Source: Planctomycetota bacterium (GTDB taxonomy: Bacteria; Planctomycetota; Planctomycetia; Planctomycetales; Planctomycetaceae). From it: 64,000 nucleotides of DNA. How positions within the stretch are numbered: position 1 is the first letter of the stretch; each line of letters begins with the position of its first letter. The DNA is taken from assembly GCA_030836185.1 (NCBI GenBank), contig JAURQH010000071.1, forward strand, positions 1 through 64,000, given 5' to 3'. Shown here one piece after another: positions 8,497-17,752 of the stretch. The position numbers were made by a program, and so were the translations under genes. A model generated the notes under the pieces. The model worked only from the letters and a program-made list of their open reading frames with translations, was not told where the DNA came from and searched no databases.

Positions 8497-10107
8497 TCAC
8501 TCGACAGGTCCTTCAACACCACCGGTGTAATGTTCTCCGTCAGGCTGTTCTCCATGCAGAACTTCCTGTTTGTAGCCACCCATAGCACGGAAGTACAAAG
8601 CGATGAGAATATATCCAATCGCCATAGTCAAAGGGACGACTGCCGTCCATTTGAGAGCCATGCGGCCTCCAAACGTAGATGCTTCTTCAACAATGGGCTT
8701 ATCGGCGTCTGCGTTCGGTTTCCCTGTCTCTTGCCACCAAGCATTGAGTTTGGCGACATCCTTATTCTCTTTTCCGTTCTCCTCAAGAGTCTTGACTGTT
8801 TGGGCAAGTTCAGTTCCTGGACCATCCGGGCTTTTGTCCAAAATCAGCCCCACTCTTTGGCCATCCAGGCCTCGAATTTCTGGCAAGAACAGAAAACCGC
8901 CTTTAGCATCTTCGGGGACAGCGTACCTTTCATAGGTTTCTGAGGATTTCTCTTCGAGATTTTGTGAAGCGTAATAGTCCTGCTTGTATCCAATACCAGG
9001 ACCACCGAGCAGTCCGGCAGACAACATTCCAATGCCTCCCATGGCCCCCATCGTCAATGCTCCTCCTTTGGGGAACCTGTCTCCGACAACTCCCAGCATC
9101 GTTGGCCACAGGAAGGTTTTCCCTAACGCATAAATTGTCATGGAAATCCAAACCATCACAGCCGCTTCACTCGATCCAATGAGGTAGAGGCCAATCGAAC
9201 CAAGAGAGGCACTCATGACGAGCAATCCGACCGGGTTGATTTTTTCGACAATTGGCCCCGCAAAGAATCTCAGTACAAACATGATCGAGGAGGCATAGAT
9301 GAAGAGGATCAAGCCTTGACCGGTCAGAATACTTTCTGTGATTTTAGAAATCCAACTGTCTGTACCGAGTTCGACATATCCGACACAGGCATGCAATACC
9401 AGCAGGAACAACAAAAGTGGCGAAGCAAATTGCCCCACCATTTCCCCAAATGAGACTCCCGCCGCTTTGGCCTCTGACTCTGGAAATTTTTCTTTGACAA
9501 CAATCACACCGTAGATCAAGGTCGGAATCAGGAACAGCGCCATAGGGATTTCCCATTGCAACTTGGTCACGAAGGCTCCCCCCCCCACGAAGCAGGCTGC
9601 AAAGATACCTCCAATGATCAACCCACCCGGCCATCCAGCATGCAGGATATTGAGATAATGTGTTTTTTGCTTAGGATAGAGAGTCGCCACCAAGGGATTA
9701 ATCACGGCTTCACATAAACCGTTGGCAACTGCGAATAAGAACATACCCCAGTAGAGGCAATTGAAAGTCGCTGAGGCACCCATAGAATTGTAGACAGGAG
9801 TTGCTGCCAGAGTGAGCACAGCAGAAAGGACGTGTAGAACAAAAGCGATTAACAGAATCGGCTTGTAACCAACACGATCAATAAACAATGATGCAAACAG
9901 AATCACTACACCAAAACCAACCAGACCGCCTCCGGTAATTCTTCCCAGCTCCAAGTTGGTAAACCCATATTGAGCACCCCAATCTCCCAAAACTCCTCCA
10001 CGGATCGCAAAGCCGACTCCAGCCGCAATCAACGTCATAAAACTTGCAAAGAAGATGGCAAACGTTGAACCGTTTGAACCATTGGCTTCTGGACCATTCT
10101 CATTCAT
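8497..10107 (-). CDS. MFS transporter with large C-terminal extramembrane insertion
   Basis: 536 residues. Twelve probable membrane segments begin at about residue 17 (FAIFFASFMTLIAAGVGFAI). Motifs include SLFIDRVGYKP after helix 2 and a central break before SEAKAAGVSFGEM. Unusually, about 110 hydrophilic residues (from GGPGIGYKQDYYASQNLEEKS to WWQETGKPNADADK) are inserted before the last two membrane helices. The early GVLGDWGAQYGFTNLELGRI segment and overall layout resemble the sugar/nucleoside-type MFS permeases that planctomycetes often encode near DUF1080 genes. Sugar uptake is therefore plausible but unproven. Translation starts at the ATG at 10107. The gene has its own terminator. Confidence 0.85.
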   Translation of the reverse strand: MNENGPEANGSNGSTFAIFFASFMTLIAAGVGFAIRGGVLGDWGAQYGFTNLELGRITGGGLVGFGVVILFASLFIDRVGYKPILLIAFVLHVLSAVLTLAATPVYNSMGASATFNCLYWGMFLFAVANGLCEAVINPLVATLYPKQKTHYLNILHAGWPGGLIIGGIFAACFVGGGAFVTKLQWEIPMALFLIPTLIYGVIVVKEKFPESEAKAAGVSFGEMVGQFASPLLLFLLVLHACVGYVELGTDSWISKITESILTGQGLILFIYASSIMFVLRFFAGPIVEKINPVGLLVMSASLGSIGLYLIGSSEAAVMVWISMTIYALGKTFLWPTMLGVVGDRFPKGGALTMGAMGGIGMLSAGLLGGPGIGYKQDYYASQNLEEKSSETYERYAVPEDAKGGFLFLPEIRGLDGQRVGLILDKSPDGPGTELAQTVKTLEENGKENKDVAKLNAWWQETGKPNADADKPIVEEASTFGGRMALKWTAVVPLTMAIGYILIALYFRAMGGYKQEVLHGEQPDGEHYTGGVEGPVE

Positions 10108-10323
10108 GACAACGGACTTCCTCTAAAGAATATTATGTGTGTGAATATGTGGAGACTCTTTTGTGTGAAAGAGCTCTCGCTGCGACTTCGTCAGCAAAGT
10201 GCTGAATTCCGAGGCTCGAATCCTAACCTCTGATTGGCTCCAGATCCATCAAGAATTCTCAATCTCTTCATCTACTGTCGGGTCTCTCTTGACCATCCGC
10301 TGGAATCTCGTGAACCCGCAAAC

Positions 10324-11310
10324 TCAACCTGATTCGCGTTCGAGGAAAATCTTGCCCCGTTTCTGTCGGCAATCGACCCGCCCCGAAACATGAAACCGGT
10401 CAGGCGTGTGTACAAGATCTGCCAATCGTTCCCACTCCACAAATCCCATTTCTTGACGCGGCCAGCCCTGTCTCCTCCAAATTTCGACAAAGACCTCACG
10501 AACCAAATGCCTTGGTAGCGATTCCAATACCTCGCAAGAAAGCTCAATGATCTCAGAAGAGGAACTCAACAAAGCACGATCCAAAACTTCTTTGACGACC
10601 CAAACCAGTGTCTCTTGCACTTCGTCCGCTTGCCGAGAGAGTCGCAGTATCGAGTCTCGGGTCGTTTCAAATCCCTTGGATTCCAGCCAGTTCAAAACCT
10701 CATGACGAATGAGATTCCTTGTGTATTTCAGGGAATCATTGGTGGAATCATCTCGGTAAGGGACCGAATTTGCATGGGCGTATTCATTAATTTCGTCACG
10801 GGACACATCCAGTAACGGCCGAATCAATTGGACTTTATCGCTGAGCGGTCGTGTCCAATTCATTCCAGCGAGCCCCGCCAGGCCTGTTCCTCTCAGAACA
10901 TTATGGAGCACCGTTTCCACCTGATCATCTGCCGTGTGAGCTGTCAGAACGCTGTCACAATTATGTTTTCGAGCAGTTTTCGTGAGAAACAGATACCTCT
11001 GTTCACGAGCATTGGCTTCTGTCTTCTCCGCATCCGTGGGAGGAGCTTCAGGACGGCCAAGAATACAGGAAAACCCCATTCGAGCCGATTCTTCCATCAC
11101 AAAGATCGCATCCTGCTCGCTCTCGTCTCGCCATCCATGATCGTAATGTGCAACCGTCACTTTTGTCGAAGACTCCTGCTGAACCTCCCTCAATAGGGTC
11201 ATGAGCACCATGGAGTCTTTTCCTCCCGAAACAGCCAGCACAATTCCTTTCGATGTCGAAAGATGCCGAAAGAGAGAGGTTTTGAGCTTTGTAGAAAGCG
11301 GATTCGTCAT
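10324..11310 (-). CDS. tilS: tRNA(Ile)-lysidine synthase TilS
   Basis: 328 residues from the ATG at 11310 (a TTG at 11328 would add six residues). TilS attaches lysine to C34 of the CAU-anticodon tRNA(Ile), converting its codon from AUG to AUA; it is essential in most bacteria. The ATP-pyrophosphatase P-loop VLAVSGGKDSM lies at about residues 25-35. The N-type ATPase core follows, with HYDHGWRDES, the EANAREQRY helix, CDSVLTAHTADDQVETVL, NVLRGTGLAGLAGM and the substrate-contact region PLLDVSRDEINEYA. The C-terminal domain is short, as in compact TilS proteins. The gene stands alone, with about 215 bp of unassigned sequence on its 3' side. Confidence 0.93.
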   Translation of the reverse strand: MTNPLSTKLKTSLFRHLSTSKGIVLAVSGGKDSMVLMTLLREVQQESSTKVTVAHYDHGWRDESEQDAIFVMEESARMGFSCILGRPEAPPTDAEKTEANAREQRYLFLTKTARKHNCDSVLTAHTADDQVETVLHNVLRGTGLAGLAGMNWTRPLSDKVQLIRPLLDVSRDEINEYAHANSVPYRDDSTNDSLKYTRNLIRHEVLNWLESKGFETTRDSILRLSRQADEVQETLVWVVKEVLDRALLSSSSEIIELSCEVLESLPRHLVREVFVEIWRRQGWPRQEMGFVEWERLADLVHTPDRFHVSGRVDCRQKRGKIFLERESG

Positions 11311-11729
11311 CGAACAGACAGCTTCCAAACAGGGAAAATGACAAAATAACTCATGACTGGGGAATATCGTTGACCGGCGAATTCTCTTTGATACTATAAG
11401 TTTACGAATTTACCAGCCCGCCGAATTTCGGAGAGCCGGTAATTCGTGTTCATACATACTGTCCACTCAGACCAACATTTATACAACCTTATCGTTATTG
11501 AAGGCCCTGCCGGGCATTCCCACATTATTTCGAGTGGTTAACGGTCGAACTGATGACCCGAAAACATTTCAGGTTGTTCGGCTATGAACAGATCTTAATC
11601 GTTGTTTGGAAATTCGCATGACCGGTCATCTCGAAGAACTGATAATCGCTCTCACCAGCTTGATACGCAAGTTACTGGGTGTAGAGCAGAGTTCTCGCCA
11701 GATGATTCCCGTTCGCGTTCGCTCACATC
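11311..11729. other. Intergenic stretch upstream of tilS, no supported gene
   Basis: The first part must hold the tilS promoter on the minus strand. The sequence from about 11600 is open on the plus strand but resembles nothing I know. I see no tRNA, no strong hairpin with a T-tract and no repeat. Confidence 0.4.
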
Positions 11730-12024
11730 ATGCTAAGATTCTCCGTCAGTCCAAAAAGACTCATGGATATTCGTCTCGTGAGTTCAACGCTATGCCCACG
11801 TGGCCCGGAGGTGGCAGTTTCACTGCTCTATCATCCATGTCACGAGGGGAAAACGATCCGTCTTGCCACTCTTCACAACCAGACGGTCTGTAAACTAACC
11901 ACAAAAGACATCATACAGAGAAGTTGAAGCACTCGATGTTTATGGTCGAGAGCTTGTGATGTGGGAAGTCCCGAAACTCACCCGAGATGACTCCGGTGAG
12001 TTCGCCATGGCTTTCGATGCGTGA
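11730..12024 (+). pseudogene. Small ORF, apparently split by a +1 frame change
   Basis: Two adjacent frames look like halves of one small protein. From the ATG at 11730 (or 11763, MDIRLVSS) the frame gives CPRGPEVAVSLLYHPCHEGK and ends at TGA 11925. The frame one base ahead continues without interruption as EVEALDVYGRELVMWEVPKL, then TRDDSGEFAMAFDA, to TGA 12022, 20 bp before the ribonuclease Y gene. The second half has no start of its own and is cut off upstream by TAA at 11896, yet it reads as protein-like. A single-base change near 11915-11925 would join them into about 88-98 residues. A real frameshift, a sequencing error or a programmed slip are all possible. Family not recognised. Confidence 0.35.
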
Positions 12025-12044
12025 CTTAATAGAAAGCACCATCG

Positions 12045-13586
12045 ATGGACCCGAGTACTACTGGAATCACAGGGCTGCTCATCGGCATTGCCTTGGGATT
12101 GTTCTTCGACCGCATCCGCATGGGGTCGGCTTATAAAAACGGCGATGCCATCATCGCACAAGCCCGACTTGAAGCAGAAAACGTCCGCAAGGAAGAAGCC
12201 CTCAAAGGTAAAGAAGACCTCATCTCCAAACGCGAAGAGATGGAAAAAGAAGTCAACACTTATCGTGATGAAGTCCGCGATCAGGAACGACGACTCGATA
12301 AACGAGAATCGATGCTCGAAGATCAACACTCCGATCTCCGCAAAAAAGAGCAAATGCTCGAATCGAATCAATCGAAACTCGCCGAGCGATTGAAGTCTGT
12401 CGATGCGAAAGATCGTGAACTTGACCGGGTTCTCCGCGAAGAAGAAGATTTGCTCCACAAAATCAGTGGACTCGATAAAGACGCTGCCAAGGATATGCTC
12501 CTGAAACGAATTGACCGCAACCTGGGTGATGAAATCGGTGGATTGATTCTGAAGCATGAAGCTGAGCTAAAAGACCAAACCGAAAAAATCTCTCGCGAGA
12601 TGATCGGTATGGCGATCCAGCGATTTGCCTCTGAACACACTTCAGAAACAACCGTCTCCACAATTGATATCCCCAGCGACGATATGAAGGGACGGATCAT
12701 TGGTCGGGAAGGGCGGAACATTCGCGCGTTCGAGAAAGCGACCGGCGTCGATGTCATCGTGGACGACACTCCCGGCGTGGTGATTGTCTCGGCATTTGAC
12801 AATGTCCGCCGTGAGACCGCTAAGCTAACTCTTCAGAAACTGATTCAGGATGGTCGCATTCATCCAAGCCGCATCGAAGAAGTTCATGCGGAAACTGAAA
12901 AGGAAATGGAAGAACACATCCGCAAGCTGGGTGTCGAAGCATGTGAAGAAGCCGAAACTCGCGGACTTCACAAGAAGATCGTCGAACTCATGGGGCGATT
13001 GCAGTTCCGTGTCAGCTATTCACAAAACGTCCGCCAACACTCTATTGAAGTCGCCCACCTCACCGGATTATTGGCTGAACAATTAAACCTCGATGTGAAT
13101 CTCGCTCGACGTTGTGGATTCCTGCACGACATTGGCAAGGCCGCCGATCACGAAATGGAGGGGGGCCACCCAGCCGTCGGTGCCGAGCTCCTCAAGCGAT
13201 ACGGCGAGGGAGAAGAAGTCGTCCATGCGGCTGCCGGTCATCACGATGACATTCGTCCCGACTACATCTACACAGTTCTGGTCGCTGCCGCCGATGCAAT
13301 TTCAGCCGGGCGTCCGGGGGCTCGTCGTGCGACTTTGGAAAAATATGTCCGACGGCTCGAAGAACTCGAAGCCCTCGCCAATGGTTTTCCCGGCGTGGAA
13401 CAAACTTACGCCGTGCAAGCGGGTCGTGAAATTCGGATCATCGTCGATCCCAAACATGTCAACGACCGAGAAGCCGCCAAAATGAGCAAGGACATCGCCA
13501 AAGCGATTGAAGACACACTCACATATCCGGGCGAGATCAAAGTCGTCATCATGCGAGAATCCCGCAATGTCCAATACGCGAAGTAA
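12045..13586 (+). CDS. rny: Ribonuclease Y
   Basis: 513 residues, normal for the family. Membrane-anchored endoribonuclease that starts mRNA decay. One N-terminal membrane segment ([12 protein letters not shown], about 10-21) is followed by a long charged coiled coil (about 40-200, ending [16 protein letters not shown]). A KH RNA-binding domain (about 208-270) contains [19 protein letters not shown]. The HD catalytic domain (about 330-430) shows [16 protein letters not shown], then [15 protein letters not shown] with the metal-binding HD, and HAAAGHHDD. The C-terminal region ends [16 protein letters not shown], as is typical. The ATG at 12045 is the first in-frame start. No co-transcribed partner is obvious. 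Confidence 0.95.
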   Translation: MDPSTTGITGLLIGIALGLFFDRIRMGSAYKNGDAIIAQARLEAENVRKEEALKGKEDLISKREEMEKEVNTYRDEVRDQERRLDKRESMLEDQHSDLRKKEQMLESNQSKLAERLKSVDAKDRELDRVLREEEDLLHKISGLDKDAAKDMLLKRIDRNLGDEIGGLILKHEAELKDQTEKISREMIGMAIQRFASEHTSETTVSTIDIPSDDMKGRIIGREGRNIRAFEKATGVDVIVDDTPGVVIVSAFDNVRRETAKLTLQKLIQDGRIHPSRIEEVHAETEKEMEEHIRKLGVEACEEAETRGLHKKIVELMGRLQFRVSYSQNVRQHSIEVAHLTGLLAEQLNLDVNLARRCGFLHDIGKAADHEMEGGHPAVGAELLKRYGEGEEVVHAAAGHHDDIRPDYIYTVLVAAADAISAGRPGARRATLEKYVRRLEELEALANGFPGVEQTYAVQAGREIRIIVDPKHVNDREAAKMSKDIAKAIEDTLTYPGEIKVVIMRESRNVQYAK

Positions 13587-13655
13587 TCAAAAGCGAGTAT
13601 CATATAAGCTGGTGTTAGCCGAGAGCAGCAAGTTGTAACCCAGCATTGGAGGGGG

Positions 13656-14342
13656 ATGCGCAGACATCTGGATATGCTGCGTTCTCCCAACCTCCGTGTT
13701 CGAAGGAGTCGTATTTTGGGTAACATCCAACCTATTGATCTCGAACAATTTCTCACAAGCCTCGATTCGTCAGATGAATTCGCATACCAGCGTTCTTGGA
13801 CCACTTTTGTACTGAAAAGTTACATACCAGAGATTACCCCAGAATTCTTGGAAGCCGCGTTTGTTGCATGGGACCACTGGAGTCAAAAGTCATCTGTCGA
13901 AGTGAATCACCACTTAAATATCGCTGGACTCGGTGTGCGCAATGTGATTCAAAAGCATGTGGAAGAATCTCCAGAAGTTGCAGAGATAATTTCACGACGA
14001 GTCGTAAAATACTTCAGCTCACCCAATATCGATATTGCCAGTGCCTCAATCACTTTCTTCCAAGAGCATTCCGAGCAATTCGCTTTGGCAGAAGAGACAT
14101 TGGCTAAAGTAGCTTCCAGCGACTCCCCCCAGCCTGTTCCCGAACCAAGTTCTGGCTCCAAGTCCCTGAGAGCAGTTGCCTATCAGGTTTTGTTCTATAA
14201 TGACTCTCATTACCTCTCTCACCCCGACACTCGCACGGCTGGATTGGAGTTTCTCCAATCATCAATCGAATGGAACAACCAAAGTCCCTCAGATGAAAAA
14301 ATGAAATTGATCGCAAAATTAGAAACGATTCTGAGAAACTGA
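13656..14342 (+). CDS. Hypothetical protein, mainly alpha-helical
   Basis: 228 residues, not recognised. There is no signal peptide or membrane segment. The sequence reads as successive amphipathic helices (PEFLEAAFVAWDHWSQKS; VAEIISRRVVKYFSS; AEETLAKVASS), resembling HEAT-like or armadillo-like solenoid folds; that is a visual impression only. A Pro/Ser-rich linker (SPQPVPEPSSGSK) separates a C-terminal helical part. A GGAGGGGG purine run directly abuts the ATG at 13656, and a second ATG at 13674 is possible. It lies 69 bp after the ribonuclease Y gene on the same strand with no terminator between, so read-through expression is plausible. Confidence 0.65.
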   Translation: MRRHLDMLRSPNLRVRRSRILGNIQPIDLEQFLTSLDSSDEFAYQRSWTTFVLKSYIPEITPEFLEAAFVAWDHWSQKSSVEVNHHLNIAGLGVRNVIQKHVEESPEVAEIISRRVVKYFSSPNIDIASASITFFQEHSEQFALAEETLAKVASSDSPQPVPEPSSGSKSLRAVAYQVLFYNDSHYLSHPDTRTAGLEFLQSSIEWNNQSPSDEKMKLIAKLETILRN

Positions 14343-14450
14343 GGCTGCTAACAAAAGTTTCATTCCGGCTCATCCTGATTTTTCTCGATTCCAACCTCAA
14401 TTTCCGCTATTATTCAGTGTTGATAGTTCCTCACCTGATCTTTGCCGAAC

Positions 14451-14894
14451 ATGTTCAAGTTTCTCGGTTTCCTACTCACGATCCACTTATCACTGTTATC
14501 GTTTCGCTTAGAAGCGAGTGAGATCGAGTTACACCAAAACTGGACCTCCAACAGTCTCGCAGAGACACGCTATGTCATCACGGGGACCGAGGCACGCAAC
14601 AACCCACTTCGTCGCTTGCTGAAAAAGCCATTCGTGGGTGACGAACTTTACGTCCGCTATCGCCTCCGCTACGACGCCCAGACACTCGACACACCAGAAA
14701 CTGACGAAGGCGAATTCTTTGTCCTCTGGCTCGACCGGGAAGAAGGGAGCGACAGTTCGACTCATAGCGGCAACGTGCCGAATATCGGTTTGCATGTTTC
14801 CGACGATCAGAACCATTTCATGGTTCGTAACTCATTCTCGGCCGAAAATCAGCACGACGGAGATAGCCAACTAATACGTCTCTTTTTCGACTAG
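14451..14894 (+). pseudogene. 3'-truncated secreted planctomycetal protein (LamG-like N-terminal domain only)
   Basis: 147 residues from the ATG at 14451. A signal peptide (FLGFLLTIHLSLLSFRLEAS) is followed by the start of a secreted beta-sandwich domain: DELYVRYRLRYDAQTLDTPE, GEFFVLWLDREEGSDSS, SGNVPNIGLHVSDDQNHFMV. From memory, planctomycetal proteins with this beginning continue for several hundred residues, often into haem-binding or cytochrome-type domains. Here the frame stops soon after NIGLHV, at LIRLFFD, exactly where the oppositely oriented gene at 14871 ends. I take the true sequence to break around 14860-14880, so this is a broken gene at the left edge of an inserted segment. The estimate of full length is from recall and needs a search. 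Confidence 0.6.
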
Positions 14895-16163
14895 GTTGCC
14901 GTCCTGATCCCATGTCGATTTCAACACTGGCTTGCCATCTTTGAAGAGAGTGTCTGTCCGCACTGAACCAGACCGAAAGTATACCTTGTCACTGATCTGC
15001 TTGCCGTTGATGTGTTGTTTTGCCCAATTCAGGCGGCCGGGAGCCGCGGAGGACCAACCGACCGACCGACCATGAAGTTTGCCGTTCAAGTAAGGTTCTT
15101 CTGACAAGATTGAACCATCATTATAAAATAGGGTTTTCTTACCATGCAATTTGCCGTTCAAAAAACAAGATTCCCATCCCAGTGATCCTTCGCTTTTTGG
15201 TGAGACCCCAACACCTGTAAAAGGCTCATCCTCACCCTTGGCGTAGGCAAAACGTTCTTTGTTTGACTCCTCGCGAAAGGCAAGATCGTCGTATGGATAT
15301 TTCCGTTCAGGAGCAAAACGCACATTGTCAAAGGTTGGGTCAGAATCAGGATTTTCCTTGCCAAGGTCTATCATCTCGCCAGGCTCATCTACCTCTACAC
15401 CCCGAGGTATGTGAACGGGAAAGGTCTTCTCTTTCGTCAGGTTGCCCGCTTCATCCCATTCCATTCGCAACGTTACACCACCGTATTTGTAGTCGATTTC
15501 TCTGATCTTCGAACCGTCCTTGCGGTATTCAATTATTTTGCCATTCCACTTTTTGAGCCTTGTGCCGTCTTTAAGTTGGTAGGGCATCATAGAACGGTAC
15601 AAATTTTCAGAACCGGGTCTCCTCAGGCCGTCCTTCAGAATATTCATATCTTCCGGGGCGATCGATTCGAGTTTCTGGATATTTAAAAAGGAGCCTTGAA
15701 ATTTCGCCAGTTCGCCAGCCACCCCACTATCCATTGACCTGACATAGTTAAGGTTTAGGTCGCCAGTACACTTGGCCAGTTCGCGTGCCACCTCTTTGGT
15801 AATCGAAGTCAGGCCATCGAGGCTAAGGCCTTTTTGAGGGATATTCGTGCCCGGCCAGTAGTACCATCCAGGTCGTTGCGCCGTCAGTTCATTAGCCACT
15901 TCCTTCGAAATCGAAGTCAGGCCATCCAGTAAGATTCCCTGCCCCTTATAATAAGACAACTCTCTGGCAACATCTCGATCTATCGAGGTCAGCCACTTAA
16001 GGTCTAGTTGAGATTGCTTGCCATTGCTTGCATTCGCCTTCTCAATCAGTTCGGTAGCCTGCTGCACAGTCAATGTGCCGGTTTTCTTTTGATTGCCTGG
16101 TAAATTCTCAGCCAGGCAAATACCATGGCAAAGAATGAAGAGTGTGGCGAATAAAAATCTCAT
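14871..16163 (-). CDS. Secreted leucine-rich-like / YwqK-MORN repeat protein (paralogue 2)
   Basis: 430 residues. Signal peptide to about residue 19 (FATLFILCHGICLAE). About 55-185 hold five repeats of about 24 residues (pattern L-x-L-x-x-L-T-S-I-x-x-x-V-A-x-E-L-A), a leucine-rich-like solenoid built on LSLDGLTSITKEVARELAK-type units. About 195-430 hold MORN/YwqK-like strands: EYRKDGSKIREIDYKYGG, MEWDEAGNLTKEK, NGKLHGKKTLFYNDGS, NGKLHGRSVGW, LFKDGKPVLKSTWDQDGN. Such C-terminal repeats are annotated elsewhere as toxin-antitoxin YwqK-family antitoxin, but no toxin gene is visible beside it. The neighbour at 16215 is a clear paralogue sharing both halves. The function is unknown; surface binding or interaction is a guess. 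Confidence 0.8.
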   Translation of the reverse strand: MRFLFATLFILCHGICLAENLPGNQKKTGTLTVQQATELIEKANASNGKQSQLDLKWLTSIDRDVARELSYYKGQGILLDGLTSISKEVANELTAQRPGWYYWPGTNIPQKGLSLDGLTSITKEVARELAKCTGDLNLNYVRSMDSGVAGELAKFQGSFLNIQKLESIAPEDMNILKDGLRRPGSENLYRSMMPYQLKDGTRLKKWNGKIIEYRKDGSKIREIDYKYGGVTLRMEWDEAGNLTKEKTFPVHIPRGVEVDEPGEMIDLGKENPDSDPTFDNVRFAPERKYPYDDLAFREESNKERFAYAKGEDEPFTGVGVSPKSEGSLGWESCFLNGKLHGKKTLFYNDGSILSEEPYLNGKLHGRSVGWSSAAPGRLNWAKQHINGKQISDKVYFRSGSVRTDTLFKDGKPVLKSTWDQDGNLVEKETY

Positions 16164-16178
16164 GTTGATTTCTTTCTA

Positions 16179-16206
16179 AAAATTATTACAGCAGGACTCC
16201 TGCTGG
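16179..16206 (-). terminator. Palindrome plus T-rich tract between the two paralogues
   Basis: CAGCAGG (16189-16195) and CCTGCTG (16199-16205) form a 7-bp stem. On the minus strand it is followed by TAATAATTTTTAG, so it can terminate transcription from the upstream paralogue, whose stop is at 16215. Its 3' side is only about 25 bp from the next ATG, so it could also act as an attenuator or operator. Confidence 0.55.
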
Positions 16207-16214
16207 CCGTTATT

Positions 16215-17603
16215 TCATTGTGGTAAGGTCTCTTTCTGGATAAGGCTGCCGTCCTTATCCCACTTCAGCAGCACCGACTTTTTGCCATCGAGAAAAGAGT
16301 ACTCCTTACAACGCTTGCCGTTTGGATGGTTAAAAAACCCCAGCCCCGTGAAAGGCTCATTCTCACCTTTGGCGTACCAAAGAGCACTCTGTAGATTAGA
16401 CGTCCAACGAGGGTTTAGGTCAGTCAATGGAAGTTCCCGCTGAAGGTCCGTCACATCAGGCATTTGAACGCTCTGCTCATCTGCATCTGCATCCGAAGAT
16501 TTGTGTCCGGGAGAGGTCTCCTCTTTAATGAGGTTACCCGTTTCATCCCATTCCATTCGCATGGCCACATTGCCATTCGTGTAGACAGTTTCTGTGCTTT
16601 TCGAACCGTCCGTATGGAATTCAGTGAGCGTCCCATTCCACTTTCTGGCATCTGTGCCGTCGTCGAGTTTCCACGGCATCATCGCCCGGTACGAATCTGA
16701 AGTACCAGGCTTTCTAAGGCCGTCCCTCAGAATATTCAGATCATCCCGGGTGATTGATGTGACGTTATAAATATCCAGGCTGTTGCCTTTGAATTGTGCA
16801 AATTCCCGGGCCACGTCGCTATTTATTGACCTCAGCGCATAAAGTCCCAGCTGACCATGAAACGCGGCCAGTTCGTGTGCAACATCCCTGTCGCACGAAG
16901 TGAGGCCATCCAAACCAAGGTATTTTGATGGGCCTTTTGGTGCAGGTGAAAACTTGGCCAGTTCGTGAGCGACGTCCTTGGAAATCGAGTTCAGGCCTTT
17001 GAGCGAAAGCCTGAAGCCTTGGAAACGAGACAATTCATGGGCCACCTCTTTGTCGATGGAAGAAAGCCGATCAAACGACAGTCCGTTTCCCTGTCCCTTT
17101 GCAAATTCCTGAGCATCTTCCTTATCAAGTGAAGTAACTCCAAGGACGAGCCAATCCCCTTTGAACTTGGCCAATTCCTTCACGGTTTCTTTGTCAGTGT
17201 CGGCGAGTCCGTCAAGCGATAGCTTTGCACCCTGAAATTTGGCTAATGATTGAGCCACGTCTATGTCCATCGAAGTCAGGCCATCAAGAGAAAGCTCGTA
17301 GCCCTGAAACCGAGACAGCTCTCGAGCCACCGCCTTGTCAATTGACGTCAGGCCATCCAGTGTGAGATGGTCGTTGTTGATGTTTCTTCCATGCTTGGCC
17401 AATTCCCTAGCAACATCCCGATCAATTGACGTGAGCCAGTTAACGCGCAGGTAATTTTTTTTGCTTTGAGCATGCTCTCGAACCATGGCGGCGGCCTGCT
17501 CGGCAGTTGTTGTGTGGCTCATCTGACTGCTGGGCACATTTTCAGCCAAGGAAATGCCATGGTACAGAATGAAAATTGTCAGGGTGAAAAACTTTGTACG
17601 CAT
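16215..17603 (-). CDS. Secreted leucine-rich-like / YwqK-MORN repeat protein (paralogue 1)
   Basis: 462 residues. Signal peptide to about residue 20 (LTIFILYHGISLAEN). Ten tandem repeats of about 24 residues (about 53-290) follow the pattern LSLDGLTSIDKxVARELxxFQG: two strand or loop leucines, then a helix ending in A-x-E-L. The C-terminal part has DGSKSTETVYTNGNVAMRM, EWDETGNLIKEE and LLKWDKDGSLIQKETLPQ, YwqK/MORN-type beta repeats. The downstream paralogue has five leucine-rich units where this one has ten, so the array has expanded or contracted since duplication. It starts at the ATG at 17603 and ends 52 bp before the paralogue. Which process it serves cannot be read from sequence. Confidence 0.8.
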   Translation of the reverse strand: MRTKFFTLTIFILYHGISLAENVPSSQMSHTTTAEQAAAMVREHAQSKKNYLRVNWLTSIDRDVARELAKHGRNINNDHLTLDGLTSIDKAVARELSRFQGYELSLDGLTSMDIDVAQSLAKFQGAKLSLDGLADTDKETVKELAKFKGDWLVLGVTSLDKEDAQEFAKGQGNGLSFDRLSSIDKEVAHELSRFQGFRLSLKGLNSISKDVAHELAKFSPAPKGPSKYLGLDGLTSCDRDVAHELAAFHGQLGLYALRSINSDVAREFAQFKGNSLDIYNVTSITRDDLNILRDGLRKPGTSDSYRAMMPWKLDDGTDARKWNGTLTEFHTDGSKSTETVYTNGNVAMRMEWDETGNLIKEETSPGHKSSDADADEQSVQMPDVTDLQRELPLTDLNPRWTSNLQSALWYAKGENEPFTGLGFFNHPNGKRCKEYSFLDGKKSVLLKWDKDGSLIQKETLPQ

Positions 17604-17752
17604 CGTCTTTTGCTCCGTTAGCTAGGTGTCTAGCACTCGTTCAGATTTGTGTAGCCGTTACATCCCTGCCTTGCTGATGGTCAGGCATTGAGGTTGAGGC
17701 CTTATTTTCGGTTACTGTTCGTCTCCACGATTTGCGTGTTGTTTTTATTGCC

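Noticed and set aside
12368-12802. 144-codon frame antisense to ribonuclease Y
   Set aside because: Ser/Arg/Ile-rich shadow of the coiled-coil and KH coding sequence; the sense gene is certain.
14871-16163. Toxin-antitoxin system based on YwqK-like repeats
   Set aside because: Both proteins are exported, no toxin gene is adjacent, and the YwqK label reflects repeat similarity only.
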